From a virus: a stretch of DNA of 60,852 bases. Of the stretch, positions 7,264-15,620 are shown piece after piece; position 1 is the first letter of the stretch, and each line of letters starts with the position of its first letter. The translations under genes and the position numbers were made by a program. Under the pieces are notes generated by a model, which searched no databases, was not told the DNA's origin, and worked only from the letters and a program-made list of their open reading frames with translations. Location: positions 1-60,852 of IMG/VR virus record IMGVR_UViG_3300035156_000177; one strand, given 5' to 3'.

Positions 7264-9014
7264 CCATCACCGCTCGCCTGGCCGGGGACGCCATCGACAT
7301 CGGGGTCGGCACCCTGCCGCTCACCCTGGAGGCCTGCCGGTCGCTCCGCAGCCTCTACGGCGACCAGCTGGTTATCGACCCCGACCTCGGCCGGTGGGCG
7401 CTGGAGGCCCGGAGGAACCCCGTGGCCCGGATCGCCCCGGCGATGGCGGCCGCCATGCGGTCGAGGCCGTTCCAGCTCACCGCGGCCCGGGCCGTCGCCG
7501 CGAAGCGCAACATCGGGATTCTCGACGAGGGCGGGCTCGGCAAGACGGTCGAGGCCCTGGCCGGGCTGATGCTCGCCGACAACTGGGAGGGTCGGCACCT
7601 GGTCATCTGCCCCAAGACCGCCGTGCTGTCCACCTGGGCCGCCGAGATCGAGAAGTGGACGGGCGGGCGCACCTGGGCCGCGGTGGACACCACCAAGAAG
7701 AAGCTCCAGGTGGTCGAGGACTTCCTCGCCGCCGACCGGGGCGCCCGGTTCCTGGTCACCAACCCCGAGAGCCTGCGCACCCGGGTCGAGAAGTTCTGCC
7801 CGAAGTGCGGCCGCTGGGTCAACAAGGCGCCCCAGGTCATCCCGCTCGAGCACGTCGGCCAGAACCACCCCACCCCCTACCGGGTCTACGAGCAGCCCGT
7901 CGCCCCGCTGTTCGGCATCGAGTGGGACAGCGTGATCGCCGACGAGGTCGACCAGTACATGCTCGGGCTCCGCCCCCAGACCGGGATCCGCTCGATGACC
8001 CTGGTCACCGAGGGGCTCATCCGGCTGCAGTCGAAGCAGCGGATCGCCATGACCGGCACCCCGTTCCACGGCAAGGAGCACAACATCTTCGGCATCCTGC
8101 ACTGGCTGGAGCCGAAGGAGCACAAGGCGTTCTGGCAGTTCGTCGAGTTCTTCTTCGAGGTCGAGATCAACCAGTTCGGGGACCGCACCATCGGCCGGGT
8201 CCGCCCCGAGCGCGCGGACCGCTTCGGGGCGCTGCTGGACCGCCACACCATCCGCCGGACCCGGGCCGAGGTCCGCGCCGAGCTCCCCGACAACCTCCAC
8301 CACGTCCACTGGGTCGAGCTGGAGGGCGAGCACCGCAAGCAGTACCAGGCCATGGAGGACGACGGGTTCGTCCGGCTCGGGGCTGACGTCCTCCAGGGCG
8401 CCGGCGTGCTCAGCGAGCTCACCCGGCTCAAGCAGATGGCGTTCGGGTCGTTCGACTACCGGGGCCAGACCCTCACCCCGAAGACGTCGCCCAAGTACGA
8501 CCTGCTGGTCGACATGCTGGCCGAGCGGGGCGTGACCATGAAAGGGCCGACGTTCGGTCACATGAAGTACATCGTGGCGTCGCAGTTCACCGACGTCCTG
8601 TCCTGGCTCGAGGCCAAGCTCAACAGCGGCCGCATCCCCACCCTGCGGATCGACGGATCGGTGACGGGCGCCGCCCGGCGAGCCGCGGTCGACGACTTTT
8701 CGTCCGAGGGCGGCGCTAGGGTGCTGCTGCTGAACACCTACGTCGCCCAGAGCATCACCCTGGACGCGTTCTGCGACGAGATGTTCATTCTCGACGAGAC
8801 GTTCGTCGAGGACGACCAGAACCAGCTGCGGTGGCGCATCGATAACCGGGGCGCTCGGGTGGCGGTGCGGGTGTTCCACTACCTCAGGACCAAGGACACG
8901 ATCGATCAGCGGATCGCCGACGACAACCTTGACCAGGCCGCGATGCAGGACCAGCTCCTCGACGGCCGCCGCGGCATCGAGGTCGCCAAACGCCTACTCG
9001 GAAGGGCAGCATGA
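7260..9014 (+). CDS. SNF2-type (superfamily 2) DNA helicase/ATPase
   Basis: 584 residues, start at ATG 7260 overlapping the previous stop. Walker A is seen at DEGGLGKTVEAL (about 88-99), the DExx box at IADEVDQ (about 226), motif III-like TGTPFHG (about 266), and a C-terminal helicase half ending with QNQLRWRIDNRGA (motif VI region). A CPKCGRW zinc knuckle sits near 180. It should be an ATP-driven DNA translocase in replication or recombination. Next to HNH and RecB-like nucleases, it probably belongs to the phage recombination/replication set. Confidence 0.9.
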   Translation: MTITARLAGDAIDIGVGTLPLTLEACRSLRSLYGDQLVIDPDLGRWALEARRNPVARIAPAMAAAMRSRPFQLTAARAVAAKRNIGILDEGGLGKTVEALAGLMLADNWEGRHLVICPKTAVLSTWAAEIEKWTGGRTWAAVDTTKKKLQVVEDFLAADRGARFLVTNPESLRTRVEKFCPKCGRWVNKAPQVIPLEHVGQNHPTPYRVYEQPVAPLFGIEWDSVIADEVDQYMLGLRPQTGIRSMTLVTEGLIRLQSKQRIAMTGTPFHGKEHNIFGILHWLEPKEHKAFWQFVEFFFEVEINQFGDRTIGRVRPERADRFGALLDRHTIRRTRAEVRAELPDNLHHVHWVELEGEHRKQYQAMEDDGFVRLGADVLQGAGVLSELTRLKQMAFGSFDYRGQTLTPKTSPKYDLLVDMLAERGVTMKGPTFGHMKYIVASQFTDVLSWLEAKLNSGRIPTLRIDGSVTGAARRAAVDDFSSEGGARVLLLNTYVAQSITLDAFCDEMFILDETFVEDDQNQLRWRIDNRGARVAVRVFHYLRTKDTIDQRIADDNLDQAAMQDQLLDGRRGIEVAKRLLGRAA

Positions 9015-9340
9015 CCGTCACACGAGGAACCAGTAACAGCGCCGCCCGAGGCTCCAGCTACGCCCGGGCCGCGCGCCGGCGCTACCTGGTCGAGACCTAC
9101 CGGGCCGATGTCGACGTCTGTGTCAACCATCACGTTTCGACTGCGGTCCACGTCGGCTGCAGCGAGACCGAGCCCGCCTGCCGGTGCTACCGGTGCGGTG
9201 ACCTCCTCACCGTCGACACGGTGAGCGTCGACCGGATCATCCCCGGCTGCCAGGGCGGAACCTACCGCCGCAACAACATCCGACCCGCCTGCCTCCGGTG
9301 CAACTCCGAGACCGGCGGCGCCACGAGGAGCAAGAAGTGA
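9011..9340 (+). CDS. HNH endonuclease
   Basis: 109 residues, ATGA overlap with the helicase. Cysteine pairs CYRC (about 58-61) and CLRC (about 96-99) frame the HNH core: DRIIPGCQGGTY, then NNIRPACLRCN. This is the short HNH form often free-standing in phages; it may be a homing-type or packaging-type nuclease. It lies in the replication region rather than next to the terminase, which argues mildly against a packaging role. Confidence 0.85.
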   Translation: MTVTRGTSNSAARGSSYARAARRRYLVETYRADVDVCVNHHVSTAVHVGCSETEPACRCYRCGDLLTVDTVSVDRIIPGCQGGTYRRNNIRPACLRCNSETGGATRSKK

Positions 9341-9555
9341 TCCAGTTCGCAGCAGGAGTTCTTGTCGGCGCGGCGGGTGTCGCCCTTGCGCATCTCGGCC
9401 GGTCAAGGTACGTTAGTAAACGTCAGAAGTGGTCAGAGTCCGAGAGGCCGACCCCGGTGCCCGCAAGGTTCCGGGTCGAGACTCAAGGGCAGCCGGCAGG
9501 CCAGGCCACCGTCAGAACAGCGCACATCCGTTCCCTCCCCAGGAAGCAACCATGA
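9337..9555 (+). CDS. small membrane protein
   Basis: 72 residues from GTG 9337 (GTGA overlap). An N-terminal hydrophobic segment (VIQFAAGVLVGAAGVALAHL, 1-20) could be a signal anchor, followed by a basic tail. No ribosome binding site beyond coupling. Unknown role. Confidence 0.6.
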   Translation: MIQFAAGVLVGAAGVALAHLGRSRYVSKRQKWSESERPTPVPARFRVETQGQPAGQATVRTAHIRSLPRKQP

Positions 9556-10004
9556 CCGCTAACTCGTTCATCCCCACCGGTCTCCGCGAGATCGACCAGC
9601 TGCAGGACAGGCTCTCCGCAGACATCCGCAACCTCGGCGAGCGGGTGGCCAGCATCAGCGTCCACGTCGGCCGGGACCTCACCGAGCAGCAGAAGCAGAT
9701 CGACGCCCAGCAGACTCACATCACCGAGATCCGCGAGGCCGTCGACACCGCGCTCGCCCTGCTCTCCGAGCAGATCAAGGCGGCGCTGGCCGAGGCACTG
9801 TCGTCGGACCTGGGCAACCGGATCGCCCGCCTCGAGCAGATCATCGAGCCGCTCCGGATCACCGCCGAGGACGTCGCCAACGGCGTCGAGCTGCGCTACC
9901 GGGGCACCGACGGCCGCTGGATCCCCCTGCAGGCCGCCGACGTCGCCGACTTCGTGATGGCCGGCAAGAAGGTCATCAAACTCGTCCCCCAGGTCGTCCA
10001 GTGA
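9552..10004 (+). CDS. coiled-coil protein
   Basis: 150 residues from ATG 9552 with AGGAAG upstream. Residues about 12-100 form a long heptad-patterned helix (LQDRLSADIRNLGERV onward), then a small C-terminal domain (RYRGTDGRWIPLQAADVADF). Likely an oligomeric structural or regulatory protein; family unknown. Confidence 0.75.
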   Translation: MTANSFIPTGLREIDQLQDRLSADIRNLGERVASISVHVGRDLTEQQKQIDAQQTHITEIREAVDTALALLSEQIKAALAEALSSDLGNRIARLEQIIEPLRITAEDVANGVELRYRGTDGRWIPLQAADVADFVMAGKKVIKLVPQVVQ

Positions 10005-10303
10005 AGCGCGCGATCGACTACGCCCATCTGGTCGGGAAGTACGTTCGAATGGAGAGGCCGCCTGTCGAGGTCGAATGGCTCGAAGAGAGGTCCAGCCGCG
10101 GCGGTGACGTACCTGCGGACTGGACCGTCGGTGCTGAGGGCACTGTCTCGGCGGTCTGGGACAGCAACACCCGGGTCGGTGGCCCTGCCGTCGAGGTGAT
10201 GATGGACTACGGGATGGGCTTCGCCATTTTCCCCGAGGACCAGGACGATTGGACCTTCCGCATCGCCGACACCCGCGAGACCATGAAGGCGACGGGCCGA
10301 TGA
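10001..10303 (+). CDS. hypothetical protein
   Basis: 100 residues, GTG 10001 overlapping the previous stop. Looks like a small beta-barrel (GTVSAVWDSNTRVGGPAVEV), with acidic C terminus. Not recognised. Coupled to the nuclease gene downstream by ATGA. Confidence 0.72.
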   Translation: MKRAIDYAHLVGKYVRMERPPVEVEWLEERSSRGGDVPADWTVGAEGTVSAVWDSNTRVGGPAVEVMMDYGMGFAIFPEDQDDWTFRIADTRETMKATGR

Positions 10304-11652
10304 TCGACAAGACGGGACGCATCCGCCGGGGGCCGGGGGAGCCCGAGTTCTTCATGCTCAAGGACAAGACCATCCCCAACAAGAGCATCCTGAGGGCCGC
10401 CTGGATCAAGCAGAAGACGGGCTACGACGTCGACCCTCGGACGGTCTACCTGACCGAGGCGACCCGCGGGCTCTACTACCGCACCCGGCCCCCGGAGTAC
10501 CGCAAGCTCGACGTCGCCTCCCGTGAGTACCTGATCCCCGAGGTGATGGAGCTCCGGACGTCGGAGCGCAACACGTTCTCCACCTGCCACTACCAGTGGT
10601 GGTGGCGCTACGTCGAGTGGCTCACCCCGCGCCGCCCGGCGACCGCCCTGTGGTTCGGCTCCGCCGTGCACGTCGCCCTCGCCGGGTACTACCTCCAGGG
10701 GCTGCAGCGGGGCGCCCACCCCGCCGAGACCTTCACCAAGGTCCTCGACGGCGACCGGAAGACCTGGAACAACGAGGTCACCGAGGAGGACGAGGCCAAG
10801 TGGGTCGACGCCCGGGCGCTGGGGATCGACATGCTGAACAACTACATCGCCACCTACGGGACCGACCCCCAGTACTACGTCCTGGCCACCGAGCAGACCT
10901 TCGCCCTGCAGTTCAAGCGCAACGGCCGCCCCTACCTGCGCTACCTGCTGACCATCGACGGGCTGATCCGGGACATGGACAACGGCCAGATCCGGATCCT
11001 GGAGCACAAGACGGCCCGGGACTGGGGCATCCTCAAGCGCCTCCGGCTCGACAACCAGGCCGGATCGTACTTCGCCGCGGCCCCGCACGTCATGCCGCTG
11101 CACGACCTGCTCAAGCCCGGCGAGAAGATCTCGGGGATCGACTACAACATCCTCCGCAAGGCGATGAAGGACACCCGCCCCGAGAACGCCGCTGGCGCCA
11201 AGACCAACAAGCCGACCAAGGCCCACTACGTCCAAGCCATCATGACCGCCACCACCGAGGAGCAGTACCCGGCCGGCACGCTGCAGAAGATGAAGCTTGA
11301 GGACCTCGAGGGTGTGGCCCTGTTCCACAACATCACCGTCCTCGGCGACGTCAGCAAGCAGCAGCCCGACAAGTACTTCCACCGCGAGCCGGTGTTCCGC
11401 AGCCCCGAGGAGCAGGAGGGGCAGCTCAAGCGGATCCAGGACGAGGCGAAGTACATGGAGGGGATGCGCTACGGCAACCCCGACTACCCCATCCTCAAGA
11501 CCCCGGGCGACCACTGCGCGTGGTGCCCGTTCAAGGTCATGTGCGAGCTGCACGAGAGCGGCGACGACGACGCCGTCGAGGGCTTCAAGACCGCCATGAT
11601 GACCACCGAGGACCCTTATCTTGCGTATCACTCCCATGGCAAGGTGGCATGA
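10300..11652 (+). CDS. RecB/Cas4-like PD-(D/E)XK nuclease
   Basis: 450 residues. The pattern fits the PD-(D/E)XK RecB family found in phages: an N-terminal cysteine/tryptophan region (TCHYQWWWRY, about 97-106), the catalytic core with LTIDGLIRDM (about 218) and ILEHKTAR (about 232, E-x-K), and a C-terminal CAWCPFKVMC cluster (about 406-415) like the iron-sulfur or zinc cluster of Cas4/AddB nucleases. It probably makes single-stranded ends for recombination with the Sak4-like ATPase and ssDNA-binding protein that follow. Confidence 0.85.
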   Translation: MIDKTGRIRRGPGEPEFFMLKDKTIPNKSILRAAWIKQKTGYDVDPRTVYLTEATRGLYYRTRPPEYRKLDVASREYLIPEVMELRTSERNTFSTCHYQWWWRYVEWLTPRRPATALWFGSAVHVALAGYYLQGLQRGAHPAETFTKVLDGDRKTWNNEVTEEDEAKWVDARALGIDMLNNYIATYGTDPQYYVLATEQTFALQFKRNGRPYLRYLLTIDGLIRDMDNGQIRILEHKTARDWGILKRLRLDNQAGSYFAAAPHVMPLHDLLKPGEKISGIDYNILRKAMKDTRPENAAGAKTNKPTKAHYVQAIMTATTEEQYPAGTLQKMKLEDLEGVALFHNITVLGDVSKQQPDKYFHREPVFRSPEEQEGQLKRIQDEAKYMEGMRYGNPDYPILKTPGDHCAWCPFKVMCELHESGDDDAVEGFKTAMMTTEDPYLAYHSHGKVA

Positions 11653-11996
11653 TGCCGAAGGGCTACCCGCTGGTCCCACGAGACCCTGCCGCGACCATGC
11701 ATCCATATCGAAATGCTCATCGGCGAGTCAAGAAATCTCGCGGTCGGGCCAGCGAGCTGCTGTGCTGGGGATGCAGGAAGCCCGCTGTCGACTGGTCGCA
11801 CATCCACGGCACCGATCCCCACGACCCCGAGAACTACCAGCCGCTGTGCCGGAAATGCCATTACGACTACGACACCACACCGGAACGCATCGAAGCGATC
11901 CGCGAAGTCGGCAAGAAAAACGCTGGCCGCAAGCGGCCGGACAACATCGAACGCAACCAGCGTCGAGCGAAGATCTACCACGGAAAGGCCGCCTGA
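11649..11996 (+). CDS. HNH endonuclease
   Basis: 115 residues, ATGA overlap. CWGC (about 39-42) and CRKC (about 66-69) zinc pairs, with DWSHIHG and ENYQPLCRKCHYDYD forming the H-N-H core. A second HNH nuclease in this region, not closely similar to the one at 9011. May be homing-like or involved in DNA processing. Confidence 0.82.
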   Translation: MMPKGYPLVPRDPAATMHPYRNAHRRVKKSRGRASELLCWGCRKPAVDWSHIHGTDPHDPENYQPLCRKCHYDYDTTPERIEAIREVGKKNAGRKRPDNIERNQRRAKIYHGKAA

Positions 11997-12130
11997 TGGG
12001 GCAGATTGGGACTTTCTCCTACCCCGAAGAGACGGTGTGGGGGTGGATCGCCCGCATGGTCGGGGTGTCGCTGGCCATGGGTCTGATCATCGGGCTCCTG
12101 GCCTGGATCACCGCCGTCATCCTGCTATAA
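11996..12130 (+). CDS. small membrane protein
   Basis: 44 residues from ATG 11996 (TGATG overlap) to TAA. Residues about 18-43 form one strong membrane helix (MVGVSLAMGLIIGLLAWITA). The stop codon overlaps a TATAAC box. Unknown role. Confidence 0.65.
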   Translation: MGQIGTFSYPEETVWGWIARMVGVSLAMGLIIGLLAWITAVILL

Positions 12131-12131
12131 C
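12126..12131 (+). promoter_or_regulatory. possible -10 box ahead of the Sak4-like gene
   Basis: TATAAC overlaps the TAA stop codon of the preceding gene. No convincing -35 is seen 17 bases upstream. The leader then contains CCACCTACC (12161-12169) 15 bases before the start codon. Confidence 0.4.
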
Positions 12132-12160
12132 TGTCGGACCTCCCCGCAAGACTGAACGTT

Positions 12161-12169
12161 CCACCTACC
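12161..12169 (+). promoter_or_regulatory. leader motif CCAYCTACC
   Basis: CCACCTACC 15 bases before ATG 12185, followed by the AGAGAGG Shine-Dalgarno; one of five such leaders. Confidence 0.5.
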
Positions 12170-12184
12170 CCAGAGAGGCCAGAG

Positions 12185-12964
12185 ATGCCTGTTCCCGAGA
12201 TCCACGACCTGAGGATGCCGAAGCGGCTCCGCATGATGGTCGCCGCGCACAGCGGCTTCGGCAAGACCGTGTTCTGCGGCACCGCCCCCAACGCCCTGTT
12301 CCTCACCACCGACCCCGAGGGGACCGCCTCGGCGGCCGCGTTCGGGTCGACGGCGAGGGAGATGGAGATCCACAACCAGGACGAGCTCAACGACGCCTAC
12401 GTCTACCTCGAGCAGGGCGGCATCGCCGAGCTCGGCCTGGACTTCGTCATCGTCGACAACCTCACCGAGGTCCAGGCGATGTTCATGGGCGCCGCCATGG
12501 AGGCCGCGGTGCGCCAGGGTGAGAAGAAGGGCTCCCCGCGCAACCCCTTCGTCCCCGACAAGTACGAGTACCAGGTCGAGCAGAACGCCACCGTCGACTT
12601 CGTCAAGCGGATGAACAGCCTGCCGGTGCACGTCATCTTCACCGCCCACCTCAAGGGCATGGAGGACGGCGACGCCAACGAGTTCTTCTCGGTGGCCATC
12701 CGCGGCAAGCAGGGCGAGATCGCCCAGCAGTGCCTCGGCTACATGAACGTCATCGGCATGGGCGCCGTGGTCGACACCCCCAAGGGTGCGGCCCGGCGGA
12801 TGTACTTCGACCACGTCGGCAAGTACCGGGGCAAGGACCGCTTCGTCAAGCTGGGCCGGGCCAAGGACAACCTGACCGTCCCCGACATGATGTCCCTGCT
12901 CTGGCCCAACGGGGCGACCCCGGCCAAGGCCGGCCCCAAGCGGATCGTCCGCAAAGCCTCCTGA
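12185..12964 (+). CDS. Sak4-like RecA-fold recombination ATPase
   Basis: 259 residues. Walker A AHSGFGKT (about 21-28) near the N terminus, Walker B-like FVIVDNLTE (about 87-95) and sensor VIFTAHLKG (about 149-157) fit the AAA_24/Sak4 group of phage RecA-like ATPases. These act as single-strand annealing or strand-exchange proteins. It is followed directly by a probable ssDNA-binding protein and preceded by a RecB-like nuclease, the usual partners. Confidence 0.85.
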   Translation: MPVPEIHDLRMPKRLRMMVAAHSGFGKTVFCGTAPNALFLTTDPEGTASAAAFGSTAREMEIHNQDELNDAYVYLEQGGIAELGLDFVIVDNLTEVQAMFMGAAMEAAVRQGEKKGSPRNPFVPDKYEYQVEQNATVDFVKRMNSLPVHVIFTAHLKGMEDGDANEFFSVAIRGKQGEIAQQCLGYMNVIGMGAVVDTPKGAARRMYFDHVGKYRGKDRFVKLGRAKDNLTVPDMMSLLWPNGATPAKAGPKRIVRKAS

Positions 12965-13031
12965 GTCAACGAGGGGCGCGGCTCGGACAACGCGCACCCA
13001 ACCAACCGGGCACCCAACCCAGAGGAGCAAC

Positions 13032-13961
13032 ATGCCCAAGATCACCCGCAAGACATCCGGCGCTCGCAAGATCGGCGTCTACGCCGGCGACCCGCCGACC
13101 CCCGGCGTCTACCACGGCGTCATCACGTCGGTGTCTTTCATCACCTACGACAGCGGCACCCAGGCCATCAACGTCGGGGTCAAGCTCGAGGCGCCGGACC
13201 CCGACAGCCCGAAGGCCCAGTACGACGGCTACCCGTCCTGGACCAAGCTGTTCCTTGGCGACGAGGACTTCAAGGTCGAGCGCGAGAACGCCTTCTACCG
13301 GGCGGTGGCCGGCAAGGAGGACGTCGACATCATCGTCGGCGAGACCAACGACAAGGGGGCGGCCCAGATCGAGAAGATCGGCAACAAGAAGCCGGTGGGC
13401 ACCCCGGTGCTCGTCGACCTGATCCTCGGCAACGAGTACCAGGGAGAACGCCGAATCGAGGGCCGGGCGGTCTACCCGGTCACCGAGCGCAAAGCCGCCC
13501 CGGCAGCGCCCAAGGGTGACGGCCTGGCCGAGGACGACCTGATCGCCGGTCAGATCTCCGACACCGCGGCCGCCGAGTTCAGCGGGGCAGCAGCGGCTGA
13601 TGAGCCGGAGGTCGACGACAAGGTCGAGGTGCAGGCGGAGGCCCCGGCCAAGGACGACGACCTCGACCATCACGCGATGTCGGCGCCCGCGCTGCGCAAG
13701 TACGCGGCCAGCAAGGGGATCGAGGTCAAGGGCAAGGTCAAGGCCGACCTGCTCGCCGCGCTGGACGCCCTGCAGGGCGGCGGGGAAGCGGTGGGGGAGC
13801 CCCGGACCGCTGAGGACCTGGAGAAGATGACGGTCGACGAGATCAAGGCCTGGGCCAAGCCCCAGACTGAGAACCCCGAGGACCTTGACGACTACGAGGA
13901 CGACGACAAGGACGGGCTGATCGAGATGCTCGTCGAGCTGGAGTTCGTTACCGCCTTCTGA
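13032..13961 (+). CDS. probable ssDNA-binding protein with SAP-like domain
   Basis: 309 residues, AGAGGAG upstream of ATG 13032. The N-terminal 150 residues are beta-rich (VYHGVITSVSFITYDSG, then KLEAPDP) and resemble the DUF669-type phage ssDNA-binding proteins that follow Sak4 genes. An acidic Ala/Glu/Asp linker follows. A SAP/HeH-like helix-extension-helix (APALRKYAASKGIEVKG, about 219-235) and a second helical repeat (LEKMTVDEIKAWA) lead to an acidic C-terminal tail as in SSB proteins. Function is inferred from context and shape. Confidence 0.6.
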   Translation: MPKITRKTSGARKIGVYAGDPPTPGVYHGVITSVSFITYDSGTQAINVGVKLEAPDPDSPKAQYDGYPSWTKLFLGDEDFKVERENAFYRAVAGKEDVDIIVGETNDKGAAQIEKIGNKKPVGTPVLVDLILGNEYQGERRIEGRAVYPVTERKAAPAAPKGDGLAEDDLIAGQISDTAAAEFSGAAAADEPEVDDKVEVQAEAPAKDDDLDHHAMSAPALRKYAASKGIEVKGKVKADLLAALDALQGGGEAVGEPRTAEDLEKMTVDEIKAWAKPQTENPEDLDDYEDDDKDGLIEMLVELEFVTAF

Positions 13962-14005
13962 GACCGGGACCGCCGTCGATTTCCCCACTTCCCCGGCGGC
14001 GGTCT
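13961..14005 (+). terminator. hairpin after ssDNA-binding protein gene
   Basis: AGACCG (13961-13966) and CCGCCG (13970-13975) pair with CGGCGG (13994-13999) and CGGTCT (14000-14005): 12 base pairs with a 3-base bulge and 18-base loop, starting at the stop codon. No T-tract follows, so termination is uncertain. Confidence 0.5.
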
Positions 14006-14007
14006 CT

Positions 14008-14082
14008 AGGGCCGGGTGGACGCACCCACATGGATAAAGGGCGCCGAAGGCGCACCGAGGAGGTTCGAGCCCTCCAGGCCCA
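14008..14082 (+). other. tRNA-like fold, not a canonical tRNA
   Basis: A perfect T-arm (GGAGG 14059-14063, loop TTCGAGC, CCTCC 14071-14075) is followed by AGGCCC, which pairs with GGGCC at 14009-14013 as an acceptor-like stem. A hairpin GGGT/ACCC (14014-14027) sits at the D-arm position and GCGCC-GAA-GGCGC (14041-14053) at the anticodon position. The anticodon arm has a 3-base loop and no 5+7+5 arrangement fits; U8 and the CCA end are missing. It could be a decayed tRNA or a tRNA-mimicking RNA. Fills the 152-base gap before the HTH gene. Confidence 0.35.
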
Positions 14083-14113
14083 CGCATGTACCCACCCACC
14101 CCAGGAAGAGACC

Positions 14114-14293
14114 ATGCCCCCACCGAAGAGATACGGATACGCTGAGGCCGCGACCTACCTCGGCATCAGCGAGCGCACCCTGCGCCGGATCAAGAACGCC
14201 GGCGGCGGCATCCGCTACTACAAGGTCGGGCGCCGGATCGAGTTCACCCAGGCCCAGCTCGACGAGTGGCTCAAAAACCAGGAGAACGCATGA
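14114..14293 (+). CDS. excisionase-like helix-turn-helix protein
   Basis: 59 residues, ATG 14114 with AGGAAGAG upstream. YGYAEAATYLGISERTLRRI then YYKVGRRIEFTQAQLDEWL is the classic small MerR/excisionase-type winged HTH (HTH_17). Such proteins act as recombination directionality factors or local repressors. No integrase is seen in this window, so a regulatory role is equally possible. Overlaps the next gene by 4 bases. Confidence 0.8.
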   Translation: MPPPKRYGYAEAATYLGISERTLRRIKNAGGGIRYYKVGRRIEFTQAQLDEWLKNQENA

Positions 14294-15081
14294 TCGCCCT
14301 AGTCCTCGGCGGCGACGTCGCCGCCATGGTCGCCACCTACGCCATCACCATCAGCGACCACAACGGGGGGTGTCGGGCGATCGTCCCGTCATTCGACGGG
14401 ACCGTGTCCCTGATGTGCCCGGTCACCAACGACCTCGTCCCCGCCGGCATCCCCGCCCTGGGCAAGGCCGCTGAGCCCCGCAAGGTCTACCTGCAGCCGT
14501 CCGGCCAGGCCGAGGACTGGGCCGACAAGGTGGGCCGCCCCGACCGGATCGCCGAGCACTTCCCCCACAACGGGGCCACCGAGTTCTTCGCCCATCTGTC
14601 GCGGGACCTGTTCAACAGCCTGGCCCCCGGATTCGCCTCGTTCATCGGGCCTTGGCAGATGGACAGGCAGGCGCTCGGCGACATCGTCAACGCCATGCAC
14701 CCCGACGTCATCATCAACACCCTCCCCCGGCAGCTGCTGTGCGAAAAGCCCGACGACCACGGCTTCCCCCGTCAGCAGGTGTGGGTGTCGCATCTGGTCG
14801 GTCCCCAGATCACCGACAACCAGGTCCTGGTCAACGCCGAGGACGCACCGGCCTGGTACACCGCGTCGAAGTTCGACGGGCACCTGGTCACCAAGTGGCT
14901 CGGCCAGAAGCCACCGTTCAACTCCATCCAGGAGGACAGCGTTCCGATCTCGACCAACTGCGACTGTGCCCCGTTCGGGATGGTCCACGTCGGCGCCGAG
15001 GCCCGCTGCAACCCCGTCCTCACCCTGGCCGACGTCTACTCCGACACCGTCGGCGCCGTAATGGCCGGGGCGAGCGTCTGA
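14290..15081 (+). CDS. unrecognised protein with Rossmann-like N terminus
   Basis: 263 residues, ATGA overlap. It begins with a beta-strand/Gly/helix pattern (MIALVLGGDVAAMVATYAI) like a dinucleotide-binding fold but without the full GxGxxG. A later stretch DVIINTLPRQLLC (about 140-152) is like the second cofactor-contact strand in FAD enzymes of the UDP-galactopyranose mutase type. The C-terminal half has several cysteines (NCDCAPF). A flavin- or NAD-linked enzyme is possible but weakly supported. Confidence 0.75.
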   Translation: MIALVLGGDVAAMVATYAITISDHNGGCRAIVPSFDGTVSLMCPVTNDLVPAGIPALGKAAEPRKVYLQPSGQAEDWADKVGRPDRIAEHFPHNGATEFFAHLSRDLFNSLAPGFASFIGPWQMDRQALGDIVNAMHPDVIINTLPRQLLCEKPDDHGFPRQQVWVSHLVGPQITDNQVLVNAEDAPAWYTASKFDGHLVTKWLGQKPPFNSIQEDSVPISTNCDCAPFGMVHVGAEARCNPVLTLADVYSDTVGAVMAGASV

Positions 15082-15290
15082 TGCAGATCATCGGCACGGT
15101 TCCGATTGAGAACACCCACGACAGCGAACGAAACCGCTCGATCGCCTGCGCGGAGGAGACAATCCGCATCGTCGGCGACCTGATCGACACCCCGGGCTGG
15201 CAGGATGCCGGGCTGACGATCGCCGGGACCATCCGCCGGGTCGGGGACCGCTTCGAGATCGAGTTCGCCTCGAAGGTCGGTCTGCCATGA
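15081..15290 (+). CDS. hypothetical protein
   Basis: 69 residues, ATG 15081 sharing a base with the previous stop. Compact alpha/beta protein with no recognisable motif (ETIRIVGDLIDTPGWQDAGL). Coupled to the next gene by ATGA. Confidence 0.7.
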   Translation: MQIIGTVPIENTHDSERNRSIACAEETIRIVGDLIDTPGWQDAGLTIAGTIRRVGDRFEIEFASKVGLP

Positions 15291-15589
15291 CCATCCGCGA
15301 CGTCACCCTGCACTTCGACGACGCCGGCGTGATCGAGCCGTTCGGGGTCGAGGTGATCCAAGCGGCCTGCGACAACTTCGAGACCCTCTTCAACATGGGC
15401 CTGATCCAGTTCTCCCTCGACCAGAACGTCGACCACGATGACCTCTTCGGCGACGAGCGCGTGGTCAAACGGATAGTGGTCCGCGACGTCTGGACCGTCG
15501 ACGCGCGGCCCCGCAGCCCCAACGAGAACGGGCCCCAGGTCGCCATCTGCCCCGACGGGATGGAGCCCATCATCATCCCGCAGCGCTAG
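15287..15589 (+). CDS. hypothetical protein
   Basis: 100 residues, coupled start. Acidic, mixed alpha/beta; no motif recognised. Its TAG stop codon is part of a TAGAGT box (15587-15592), a possible -10 element for the polymerase gene. Confidence 0.72.
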   Translation: MTIRDVTLHFDDAGVIEPFGVEVIQAACDNFETLFNMGLIQFSLDQNVDHDDLFGDERVVKRIVVRDVWTVDARPRSPNENGPQVAICPDGMEPIIIPQR

Positions 15590-15605
15590 AGTCCCTCCAT
15601 CTACC
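15587..15605 (+). promoter_or_regulatory. possible -10 box and leader motif of the polymerase gene
   Basis: TAGAGT (15587-15592) overlaps the upstream stop codon and fits a TANNNT -10 box; no clear -35 is present. CCATCTACC follows at 15597-15605, 15 bases before ATG 15621. Confidence 0.4.
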
Positions 15606-15620
15606 GAAGGGTCCCTCCCC

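Noticed and set aside
14008-14082. Calling a true tRNA gene
   Set aside because: The T-arm is perfect, but no anticodon arm with a 7-base loop can be built and conserved U8 and a CCA end are missing, so it is listed only as tRNA-like.
14114-14293. Excisionase call as evidence for an integrated prophage
   Set aside because: The HTH type is used widely in regulators, and no integrase or attachment site is visible in the window.
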